A DNA stretch of 64,000 nucleotides from Sambucus nigra (lineage: Eukaryota; Streptophyta; Magnoliopsida; Dipsacales; Adoxaceae), in the NCBI GenBank assembly GCA_949130495.1, contig OX422214.1:2898046-2962045 (forward strand), given 5' to 3'. The notes beneath the pieces were generated by a model that made no database searches, was not told the DNA's origin, and saw only the letters and a list, made by a program, of their open reading frames with translations. Shown piece by piece: positions 12,699 through 23,158 of the stretch (positions within the stretch are counted from its first letter, which is position 1; each line of letters begins with the position of its first letter). Made by a program: the position numbers and the translations under genes.

Positions 12699-15542
12699 TG
12701 CGACACCCCGCTAATTAAAATAAGAGGTGGCCAACCCATTATCCCAACAAATACAGGAATCATAGATGGTCCATTCTTAGCATCACTGTCGTGAAAATAA
12801 TAATATGAAATAACCAACAATTATTTTAGAAAACGGTTGTCAAATTTAATTTTGTAAGTTAAAAGAAAGAATTTAGACAATCCAATTTGAAGAGAAGGTG
12901 GATATAAAAATCAACGAGCAATGTTAACAATAATGTATAAAGTAATAACCGAATATGCTGTCGGTTAACAGACTAATACAAGCAGGTTACACCGAGTATT
13001 ACAATTAAATATCACATTATTTTAAACGAGTAGAAAACATGGGCAACACGCCCGAATAAGTAAATGATCCTATCTAGAGTACAAAAGATAGAAGCGTCTA
13101 TGACGAATATCCTACAACATCCGCAAAATGCTATAGCTCCAGGACAACTGGAATGGAGAGGTCAATACGGGCGTCCTTGCGGAGGAGCACCTGGACGAAC
13201 AATGAATTCATGCAAAACAAAGAAATATATATATAGGTCAGGGCCCGATTTGATAGGATCACCATGTGAATAAAATGCATGGCAGTTATGAATACCTGAT
13301 CATCATCATGAACTAAACTTTCTCTCACAATTAATCAAAAAATTTCTCACCTCTCATTCTAAAAGCACAACCTAGCGCAATATCAATGACAATGCTCAAA
13401 TTTTCATATATGCATGGGATAAATCATCTACTTTAACTCAATGAGATGTCATTTCAGTTTTTCAGAATTTAAATGCATAGGTCCTTTTTCTCTTTAGGAA
13501 ATATATTTAAAGAACTTTATTTCTCAAAGTTCTTCACCAATACAGTTCTATACCATTTAACATTATAGTTCCCTTTTCTCTCTAGGAAACATGTTGAAAG
13601 CAGTTTATCTCACAAAATGCTTAACCATCATTACAAATCCCACTTTATGAAGAATAGTTATAATCACATATATATAACGACTCTAAGATCGTCCTTTCGA
13701 GTTTCCCCACTGGACGCGCCCCAAAATGGCTATCATCTTTCAAGGCCTATCGCACAAGACAACCTGGGCATCCAACATCGCGTGACATCGGGAAGCGGCC
13801 ATATAACTTCGACAGTGAGTCATAACCACACCCGAAATTACCCCACTGCGAACGATAATCATACGATATAATAATCGGTCTTATGGCCGAGGATTATATT
13901 TTCCCTTCATTCACTAGCCAGGGGACTTCACCTCATGCGCGTAACTTCCCCTATGATAGCGATTTAGAGAGGTGTGTATATGCAAATTTTCATTTACAAA
14001 ATTATTTTCCCATTTGAAAATATTTACTTTTTACATTATCAAAACCATTTATACTTAACCATTAAGTACCAATTTTAAAATAAGAATTTCTTATTCTCAA
14101 ATTCATATTTTATTAATGACCTAGGACCCAAACTGCCATTATCCTCACACTAGTCTCCAAGAGTCCAAAGTAATACCATAATTCATCAAAAGTAATTTCC
14201 CTCAATACTAGTCTCCCAAAAGTCCTAAACATTACCATTCTACTTTCCGTTAGTTCTGGGCTAACTTCCTATATCAAACGAAACATTAACCCCTATGCAC
14301 CAACCCTTGGGATAAGACCAATTAACCCCATTCTAACCTAGGATATTTGTCTCCCTAAAATAAACCTCTAATACTCTTATTGCCTCACAACAAAAGGTTC
14401 CTAAGCCTTAAACCTAAAAGAAAATGACTAAAAACAAAGCTAGAAAAATCCCACAAAATAGCAGGGTTTCCGAATCGATTCACCCATGACTGAGAATCGA
14501 TTCGCCCAAAAACGAATCGATTCGGTGAGGAAAACCAACCTATTGTGTTAGCCCGAATCGATTCTGCCTTAACCCGAATAGATTCGGTTCCTCAGACTTG
14601 TATACACCCCTACTAGCGAATCGATTCGCTAATGAGAGCGAATAGATTCATCCTAGTCGAATTGCCCAGAAATGACTACGGGTTCTATGAACCCTAAAAT
14701 CCCCAAAACCCAAATATCCCATCTCCTTCAACCCCAACAACTAATAATCCCACCAAATCATTTCTACACAACTACTAACTAGCAAATTCATCTGAAATTA
14801 TATTTAAATCAAAGATTAAGGGTTTAAATCCCAAAAATCCCCAAAAACCCAATAATGGATAAAACTCCAAAAACACAACCATATATGCAATTTATTCACA
14901 TTAAATCATACACTATCAAGTTATAAACTTGCCTCAAGTTTGTAGTATCGTTCTCTCTTCCCATAGCAACAAATTTCCAGCTCCAATCTTCATTTCTCTC
15001 TTTTCTCCCATTTTCTCCCAAGCTCTCTCTTCTCTCTCTAAGTCTAAAACATAAGAATGAGAAATAAAAGGGGTTGGAAGACTTAAACGGGCACTTAACG
15101 TTAATTCCCCTCTTTAAATGTTGATACACCATTAAAATGACTCGTAACTACATAATTGAGTCATAACCTGTCAAAAGTGCCCGAAACTCCAAAATACAAC
15201 TTAGCACTTATTTTGACTATCTCAACTATTTGAAAACAAATCGCACCCTCTAAATTAGCATTCGGAGTATCGCAAAATATTTTATGTTCCAAAGTCATTT
15301 TAATTCATTAATAATGCTCAAATTTGAATATAAGTCATAACTGTCGCTTTAAGGCACAACGACGCAATAAATCGTAATGCAATGATATTTACATTCACAT
15401 AACAGTAAATTGGCAAAACATGGTAAATATTATCTCTTAAATCACTTAAAATAATATTTACCTCAACTTTCTTTTATTTTATAAAATTGACCCATCAGGC
15501 AATTTAATATAAAATAATCACTCAAAAGTAAGTATTATTACA
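12699..15542 (-). repeat. E1 3' LTR (left copy)
   Basis: It aligns along its length with 32316-35190. In element sense (reading from 15542 downward) it has the GATAGTC-type upstream motif (15212-15231), a GA-rich region (about 15000-15040), GAGGCAAGT (near 14930-14938), a palindrome cluster (14470-14652), and pyrimidine tract plus AG|GTG at 13191-13192, followed by a conserved CTCCTCCGCAAGGACGCC block. The left end reads TGCGACACCCC where the right copy has TGTGACACCCC. Confidence 0.85.
14470..14652. repeat. ATCGAT-palindrome cluster in E1 3' LTR
   Basis: At least six copies or near copies of the 12-bp perfect palindrome CGAATCGATTCG, spaced by about 10-45 bp. Decayed units such as CGAATAGATTC are present. 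Small frames through this region give repeated Ser/Ile/Arg/Asp text and are not genes. Confidence 0.9.
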
Positions 15543-15570
15543 TACTCCCCCCCCCCCCCCCCCCCCCTTA
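15543..15570 (-). other. E1 polypurine tract, expanded to C21/G21
   Basis: Directly inside the left LTR, 15547-15567 is an unbroken run of 21 C (G21 in element sense). It is followed by TTACGAGGAATTTTTTCCCTC, the same arrangement as in E3 at 44635-44680. In this family the tract primes plus-strand DNA synthesis; the usual length of the G run here is four to six, as in E3 and E4. Confidence 0.8.
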
Positions 15571-18500
15571 CGAGGAATTTTTTCCCTCAAAATTCAGGTG
15601 TGCCATATAACAAGATCAAGGGTGTACTTTTCTAAAATATCATTCTTTCATCCCTAGAAAATTCCTCAACAGTGTGGTGTCCCTACTGGACTTGGACTAG
15701 GGTCACCACTTTCGATCTTAGTCTTCACTCCTCGTGCTCTAAAACAGCATCCGGTTGTTCCTCATGAAACATCATTCCTACCTTTTCAACAAAGGAAGAA
15801 AATTCCTATATCGAGTCTACGTTACATCCTTCCTAGGGAATATAGGCACCAAAGCTTGATCGCTTACCTCCAATTCTACATGACCTCTATTCGCATCGGT
15901 ATAGCTCTTCAAAGTATGCGTCTCAATGAACTCAATCATCAATGAAGTATTCCAGGACAATTCGAAGTCGAAAGAGTTTTTGTCTCCTGTTTCTACCCAA
16001 TGAGAAGGCGAACTACTCATCCAGCTACACAAGGCCACATATGTGCCATACCTATGGTGAAACGGTACGAATTATTGTCTGAAAATTTGGCCCATAAAAG
16101 CTACTACCCCTATTATTTCTTTAAGCCAAACACGCACATTCGAGGTATGACTTCCGACATTTGGTTAACTCTCTCCAGTTGTTCATCCATTTACAGGTGG
16201 TAGAATGTACCCAACTTCAATTCGATTCCCAGTACTTCCTAGAAATATTACCAAAATTTTGACACAAAAATATAGTCTCAATCCAACGCTATTCTGATAG
16301 GCACCTCATACAGCTCCGTAACTCCACCATAAAGAGCTAAGCGTACTCCTCTATAACTAGTCCGCCCATATTGGCCGAAAAAGCGGCAATTCGGTCAAAT
16401 GATCAATAATTACTCAAATAGGATTATGACCATTGCGATGTCGGTACTTCAATGAGAATATACATGGATATACCTTTCCATATCTACACCGGTACTCTAA
16501 CAGTTACAACGATCCCGTTGATCGTTGGTAATCTACATTCACCAATTAAAAAGTGGCGGATTGGGGAGAAAACTCATATATGTCCCTTCCTTGCACTTCC
16601 ACTACCCTCATTACACTAATAGGTGTAATAGTCAACATTAACATAAATGTCTTTAATAGCGTCCTCCTGGTTACGCTTGTTCTACATAGATTTCTATGCC
16701 TCCGTTAGTCTCCTCCACGGGTTTTATGCTCGGTGCATCCGCTACCCCATTCGCGTTTCCTTGGTGATAATGAATATCGAATTGATAGTCTTTCACTAAC
16801 TCCAACCACCAGCTCTGTCGCCCCAACAACCTATTGCATCAATTTATAGTCCGTGAAAAGATTAAATTTCTTCCCTAGGAGATAGTGCCTCCATATCTTT
16901 AAGGCGAATACTACCAATGTGAACTCTAAATCAAGCGTGTGATAATACTTCTCACGGGGCTTAAGCTTGTGAGATGCATGAACAATGGCTCCATGCTCCA
17001 GTATTAACACTTCCCAATTCGGGTAGAAGCTCGTTCATTAATACCGAGAAATCCACTCTCGATCTTGACAACGCGAGTGCAGGAGTAGAAATCATCTTTG
17101 CATTTCACTCACCGCAAGCTAGGTTACCGACGTAATGCTGTTTCTAAGATGGGCCTCATCTTCTTTTCTGACTGTTGTCCCAAATTACTCCATATTCCAT
17201 ACTCCTTATTTCTAGGGACCTAATCCTTCTTAGAGTTAACCCACCAAGGTTCTCATGGTTAAATCCTTATGGTATTCCTAAAATGACGCCGCATTCCCTA
17301 TTTGCCTTACTTCCTAACAATCCTAAGGTAGATTTGTTTCCTATTCACATCGAATAAGTACTTATATTAACTATATCCCTAGTGCCCAAGACCTTTCTTA
17401 ATTTCTGGCATTCACTCAGTTTCATGCGTGGGACGTCTCGCAAAGCAAAATCTAAATAAGGAACCCTCCCGTTACACTACTACCTCACATCGTCAGTCAT
17501 CAAGATATAACTGCCTAAGGCACATGATCGGGAACGCTAAAATTATAACTCTTAACCCTACTTCTATTTCCTACTATTTCGTCGAAATGAAAACCTAACT
17601 AATTGGGCGCCTACTTTTGGCAAAGTGTTACGAATCCTTTACCCAAATATATATATATACATACTCTTAAATGGCCTTCTCATCAATCCCTGACTATAAG
17701 TCTCGATCCGACTTCCTTATCTTTGTCTCACCCCCATCGATCAGATGAGAGAATTATATTCAGTGCTTCCACACCACACATTAACTTTTTATTAGCCCTT
17801 ATTCAATCACATGATTCTCGGCTAAAACCCTCAAAACCAACATCCTAACATAAAGTAAAATCTCTCCATTCCCAACGTCATTAAGGTTCGTGCGTTGAGC
17901 GTCTCGCGAGATAAATCCAAACAAGGAACCCCTTTGATACACTACTACTTAACTTTGTTGGTCGTGGAGATAAGGCAACAACAAACACAAACAAAACAAC
18001 CAAAACAATAAACAAAAAAAATGAAAATTTCTTGAATACCTTAAACCATCTCCATAAATTCTCAATCCCGTATCTAGGTGAGATATTATAGAACAACTAG
18101 TTCCACTCTGGAAATACAAATACGATAGCCTCACAATCATTTGCTTGCTATCGCTCTGACCAATCAAAAATATTTCCACTCATATAACACATACAATACG
18201 AGTAACACAAATCACATATACTTCTCAAATATCAACACTCGTTTTATAGCGAATGAAGGAAAATAGAACCTCCCTACCACGAAAATTATATAGATACACC
18301 CTCTATAATAACATTGATACTACCACAACCCCAAATTACACACCCGAATCTAAGGTAAATAGAATAATACTCCTTCTTATCTTACAAAATGCACCACCCT
18401 CTACCGAGGTGGAATTCGCGACAACATTCTTGCCAATAACCATGGACACTTCCAAAAGTTCCCAAATACAGTATTCTAGTCTTATCTGAACTAAAACTAC

Positions 18501-19058
18501 TTCCATTAATGCCCCGACTAGGCATCCTCTTCTTTGCCTTTAACTCCGATCGACAAGATCAAAACGTGTGGTTCTACATTCCACGTCATAACCGTTTCTC
18601 CATCTCTAGCCACCCTGACCACGCTAAGGCTTTCAACATTTCAAAATCTATATCCTCGACCCTGATAATTACCCACGTAGTTCCCTTATCTTCCCTAGCA
18701 AAAGAGAACATGCTACCAGCTTCCACTATTTTATTTCAATGAGTTTTCCCCAGGCGAATGTCCACCTATGGGGTTTAATGAACACGACTTCTCCATAAGT
18801 GTGGGCAATGCTTACTCGTGAGCCTATCATTCCACTAAAGGGCTCTTTCTTCCTTGTACCTACCTTACTTCGGTGCAAGGTTTCCTTAACCCTTTAACTC
18901 TTTATTCACGATCAACCGCTAACTGATCCTCATGTTATTACTTGAGAGTCTACCTTCTCATCATTTCTGATATCGCAGAGAAACTCGTTGTTGAAAACAT
19001 CTACCCGGTTTCTCTACGAGTAAAACTTCTTGCTTCACCAAATATGGCGACTACGATC
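15571..19058 (-). pseudogene. E1 decayed pol region (integrase tail, RNase H remnants)
   Basis: Reading on the minus strand, 16038-15817 gives SYTDANRGHVELEVSDQALV, the post-integrase segment also present in E3 (45100s) and E4 (58130s). Around 16740-16830 the sequence aligns with the RNase H/linker region of E3 at 46220-46300 ([13 protein letters not shown] in E3). Further right, toward 18500-19058, the text is only vaguely gag- or protease-like. All frames are closed by stops and indels. Two units of a module found in the LTRs of E2 (see 17410-17505 and 17881-17965) lie inside, so this part may also contain LTR-type or spacer sequence. Confidence 0.65.
17410..17965 (-). repeat. Two units of the CGAGACGTCCCA module in E1 interior
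   Basis: At 17420-17490 and 17881-17955 the plus strand shows the reverse complement of the module: CGTGGGACGTCTCGC, then AATCTAAATAAGGAACC, then GTTACACTACTAC. The same order occurs on the plus strand three times per LTR in E2 and once in the E2 interior. Confidence 0.8.
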
Positions 19059-19778
19059 TGTAACAACTCGAGGTCTTAGGATGACAACTTATTTATTTTT
19101 GGGATAAAAAAATATAAATTTAATTGGAGATTAAATAAATTGGCATTTGAGGTCAAATTTGAAGTTGCTAGAGAGTTAGTCGGATGACGATTCTGAGGGT
19201 GCCATTATTTTCGGAAGGGTCGAGATAGTCGAAATGACTGTACTTGGGGTCTATTTGGGTTCCGAAATATTTTTAAGCCCTTTTGGCTCGAATTAAAGTG
19301 ACCGAGTCATTTAAAGTGTGTATTTTCATTTAAAGTTATGTATCTTGGACTTAAGGCTTAAAATGCCTATGGGAGATCAAATCTCCTTAGAAAGAAAGAT
19401 AAAGAAAGAGAGAAATAGAGAGAAGAAGGAAAGAAGAAGAAAAAGAGAGAGAAAGTGGATCTTTGGGCCATTACGCGATCTCGAGGCGGATTCAGACCTT
19501 ACGAACTTGAGGCAAGTGATTAAACTTGCTAAATAATTGTTGTGTCCCATTTATTTCATGATTTGTTGATTAAATTTATGGGTTTTAGGCTTAGTTTGTT
19601 AAAACCTAACTTTTGGGTAAAACCTTAGATTTGTTAGAAATTGGTTAAAATGTGTTTTTGGATGAATATTAATGATGTATATATGTTTGGGTTGAAGAGA
19701 AATTGTTAGTAGACGATTAAAATGTATTTTGAGAATTTTTGGCTCTGAAAAAGTAGCCATTTTCGAGACATCTGATAG

Positions 19779-20001
19779 GCCGAATTGATTCGGCCCCTTA
19801 CCGAATCGATTCAGATAGTTGCAGATGCCCAGGTCTGAGGGACAGAATCGATTTGGATCCCAACCGAATTGATTCGGCCTGAGATAGAAGCCCAGGTCTG
19901 ATGACCCGAATCGATTCGCCTTGGAGGCCGAATCAATTCTCAAGGCCGAATCGATTTGGATTTGGCACGAATAAATTTGGATTTGGCACGAATCGATTCG
20001 G
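19779..20001. repeat. ATCGAT-palindrome cluster in E2 5' LTR
   Basis: About ten intact or decayed copies of CGAATCGATTCG, for example 19988-19999. Many variants carry C-to-T or G-to-A changes at the CpG steps. The last unit in element sense is followed by GGAAAC, as in E1 and E3. Confidence 0.9.
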
Positions 20002-20680
20002 AAACAGGGGAATTTTTGGGATGTTCTTCTAGGAGTCATGAGGAGTTTGTTTTGGAGATTTTTAGGGAGTTTCCCTTATAAGAAATTGTTTGGGTCATAT
20101 GGACTTAATTGGAGAACTACCGATTAGAGAATATCGTATATACTAAGTGGGGAAGCCCACTACCATTGTGATCTATATTTCGAGATAATTAGGGAATTAT
20201 ATTAAAGAGTGAGAATGCGCTAAATGATATTGGATTTTAGAATCAAATCCCAAATGGGATTACCTTAAAGGTTCATACAATTGATTGAACCCTATTATGA
20301 AATGATAATAACAAATGCTAATAAATGTGTATACGGATATAGAAATATCCTTAACGATGATCAATTTGTGAGATATCTCACATGAATGAGAAATCTAGGT
20401 GCATTATGATAGAAAATATCCTTAACAATAAATAGAATTGCGAGACAACTCATAATGAGAAGAGATGCGAGAACTTCAAGTGAGAAATAGTATAGTGTAT
20501 ACTAAGTGGGGAAGATGTGAGAAGTGACAATTAGTATATCAAAAGAGAAATATAATAAATATTGATATTATTTCATGTACGCCTAGGAGCGTAATACGAA
20601 TATGTAAACAATGTGATAGGTATACCTTATATGATGGTATATCTTTATGTAATGTGATGATGTATGTATATCTTATGTGA

Positions 20681-20682
<2 letters not shown>

Positions 20683-20710
<28 letters not shown>
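20683..20710. repeat. (TA)n microsatellite in E2 5' LTR
   Basis: An uninterrupted AT/TA run of about 28 bp. The matching place in the 3' LTR (29674-29708) is longer. Confidence 0.9.
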
Positions 20711-20713
<3 letters not shown>

Positions 20714-21264
20714 TGAAGCATACCCCCTCCTTGCTATCATTGGGAAGTTGCGCGATGAGGGTGAGAACCTTGGCTCGAGGAGCAGGATGTGGATATTCCC
20801 CAGGTCATAGTCTTCCATTGTATTTATGTGATATACATCTTATTTTGGGGGTGAGAAATTATGGGTATGTGTCATTCTCACTTGCCGGTTAGGAACTATG
20901 ACCGCTTCCCGGACGTTGTATTTGTATTATTTTGATCATCAAGTAGGTGTCATTTAGTCCTACCGGTGGTCCCTAGTATGCTATGTAAGTCGGGCACTCG
21001 AAGATGATAGCATTGTGAGATCGCATCCTCGAGTTATAGATCGTAGGGATGGTTATTATTAGACATGAATATGATTATGTGATATCATATTTTGTCTCGA
21101 GAATAATGACACATAAGAATGTTGTTAAATCTCATTCCGGGAGATTAAAACCGGACATAAAATCATGACGAATATGATAAAATGGAAATGAAGAGTAATA
21201 TATTATATGGTTATATAGTACCTTGGGTACGAGGGCCTAATGGACCTTAACGACCAACTTTGCC

Positions 21265-21692
21265 AAGGAGTAGTGTAACGGGGGGAGGGGGGGGGTTCCT
21301 TGTTTTGATTTCGCCTTGCGAGACGTCCCACATATGAAACACAGTGCACTGTTGGGAGTGAGGATAAGTTAGTCCTTAGTGCTCATATATGTAGTGTAGT
21401 ATATCTCGACGATCGACAGTACTAGGAGTAGTGTATCGGGGGGATTCCTTGTTTGGATTTCGCTTGCGAGACGTCCCACGCACGAAACGTCGTGTACTAT
21501 TGAGAATTGAGACTATTTAATTAATTAATTGGGTAATAAGAATTTGGGTTACACGCGTCATGCATTGAGGGCATAATGAATCTTGAGAATCAATATTGTC
21601 TGGAGTAGTGTAACAGGGGGAGGGATTCCTTGTTTGGATTTCGCTTTGTCGGACGTCCCACACACGAAACGCAATGTTGTATTGAGATTTGG
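21265..21692 (+). repeat. Three tandem-dispersed modules in E2 5' LTR
   Basis: Units at 21265-21357, 21415-21512 and 21597-21692. Each has GGAGTAGTGTA, a G-rich run, TTCCTTGTTTGGATTTCGC, a GCGAGACGTCCCA core, a CACGAAAC box, and then a variable tail near TATTGAGAxTTGxGAG. Spacing is about 150-185 bp. The same three units recur in the 3' LTR (30271-30360, 30430-30525, 30609-30695). Confidence 0.85.
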
Positions 21693-22499
21693 GAGAAGTT
21701 TAGTCCTTAGCACTTCGACGCTATTAACTCATATATATATATATATATGCATATTGTTTGCATAACTAGAAAATGATAAATTCTAGTAAAAGAGAATGTT
21801 TATGTATATCTCACATGTTTGATTGTGACGATTATTAGTAATTGGTAATAGTATTAATTGAGTGATAATTTGGTTAATTTTGATGGAGTATAGAAATTGG
21901 GATTAAGTTAGATTCATTTGCCCTTAGATAGACTTGGGAAATTAATTGGAGATTATGTGCATGTAATACCCCGTATTTTTATGCTATATTAATTTGGGGA
22001 TTTATTAAATTTAATGTGAATTAAATTATTTAATTAAAATCCGGAAATTAATTATGTTATAATTATTAACGTGATGATAGTTAGTAATTATGGGAAAATT
22101 TGTTGAATATTACTAATGAACAAAGTAATATATAATAGTGGTCAAATTAAATGTCACAAGTGAATAAAATGACAATTTTAGAAATTTGAGTCGGGACGCG
22201 CAGCCCGTGTCGCGTCGGGACTAAATATTGATAAATAAAAGTGAATATTTTATAAGTTATTCGTATGGTCATTTTGAGTATGCCAACGTGTCCGGAAGGG
22301 TCGAGATAGTCAGAAAAGTATACCAGGGGGTTTGATTTGGGTCTCGGGGCATTTCTAGGCCTAATTAGTACCCTGGGAGGGCATTTTAGTCATTTTGTAT
22401 TTTTGGGTAATTAAACCCACGAAAATTAAAAGGGTTATATCAGATGTTTAGGTTATCTCCTAGGGTGAGATAACTCAAAACACTAGAACGACCATTGGA

Positions 22500-22650
22500 G
22501 AGGAGAGGAGAGAGCTCTCAAGGCATTCCAAGGCTCAAAACTCACCCGTTTGCACCGCCGCCACCGCCAACGCGTAGATCGCGAGACGGGGAACGCAACC
22601 ACACCAAATTCAACACCAAACCAGACTTCTGAAAACCCCAGGAAAGTGTT
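22500..22650 (+). promoter_or_regulatory. GA-rich leader and donor-like site of the solo LTR
   Basis: GAGAGGAGAGGAGAGAGC marks the probable transcript-start side. At 22638-22648 CCAGGAAAGTG stands where the other LTRs have AGGCAAGTG, so the GC of the putative donor is GA in this copy. Confidence 0.4.
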
Positions 22651-23081
22651 TATCTTGCTTATTTCGTTGATGCATCTTTCATATTGGTTTAGGAATGATT
22701 AGGATAATTTATATGGATGAAAAACCCGATTTGAGTTAGGAAATTTCATGTAGTTATGGTTTAAATGAAAATTCTGGAAACCCTGTCATGTAGAGGAATA
22801 AATCACGAATTTATGATCTTGTAGATGAATAAAATTCTGGAAAAGATGGATTAGGACTATGTTAATGAAATTCTAGGGTTCTTGAGGTTTTATATGAATT
22901 TGGGGCTTGTTAATCCATGCTTATTAATGGAAATTGCATGCTTTACGTAAAAGATGTATGGAATGGATTTATATAATTAGTAGTATAATTTTCTGGACGT
23001 TTGGGTATGGAAAGTTAGGATTTGGATGAAGTTTTGTGAGAAAACCCGTAACTGCAAAACTGCAGAATTCCCCATACCTGC

Positions 23082-23158
23082 TTGATCGATCGATCGAGCC
23101 AAGAGCCTCGATCGATCGAAGGTTCGATCGATCGAGCCCCTAACCTCGATCGATCGAC
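23082..23158. repeat. (TCGA)n palindrome cluster in the solo LTR
   Basis: Four blocks of 10-14 bp built from repeated TCGA/GATC (for example GATCGATCGATCGA), separated by short spacers. It is preceded by CTGCAGAA and CCATACCTG, as in E4 at 51880-51910. Confidence 0.93.

Noticed and set aside
13617..13871. 84-codon frame in the E1 LTR, and similar LTR frames (42247-42462, 49780-50049, 50936-51139, 58776-58979)
   Set aside because: They lie in non-coding LTR sequence, are not kept between paired or related LTRs beyond nucleotide similarity, and have no protein family features.
19599..20039. 146-codon minus-strand frame with repeated RIDS/NRFG words, and similar frames at 28596-28988, 34060-34380, 43559-43936, 61900-62290 and 63420-63758
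   Set aside because: They are translations of the palindrome clusters in LTRs. The repeats read alike in several frames on both strands, and no frame is favoured.
20539..20721. Frames with repeated Ile-Tyr at 20539-20721 and 29530-29823
   Set aside because: They come from (TA)n microsatellites.
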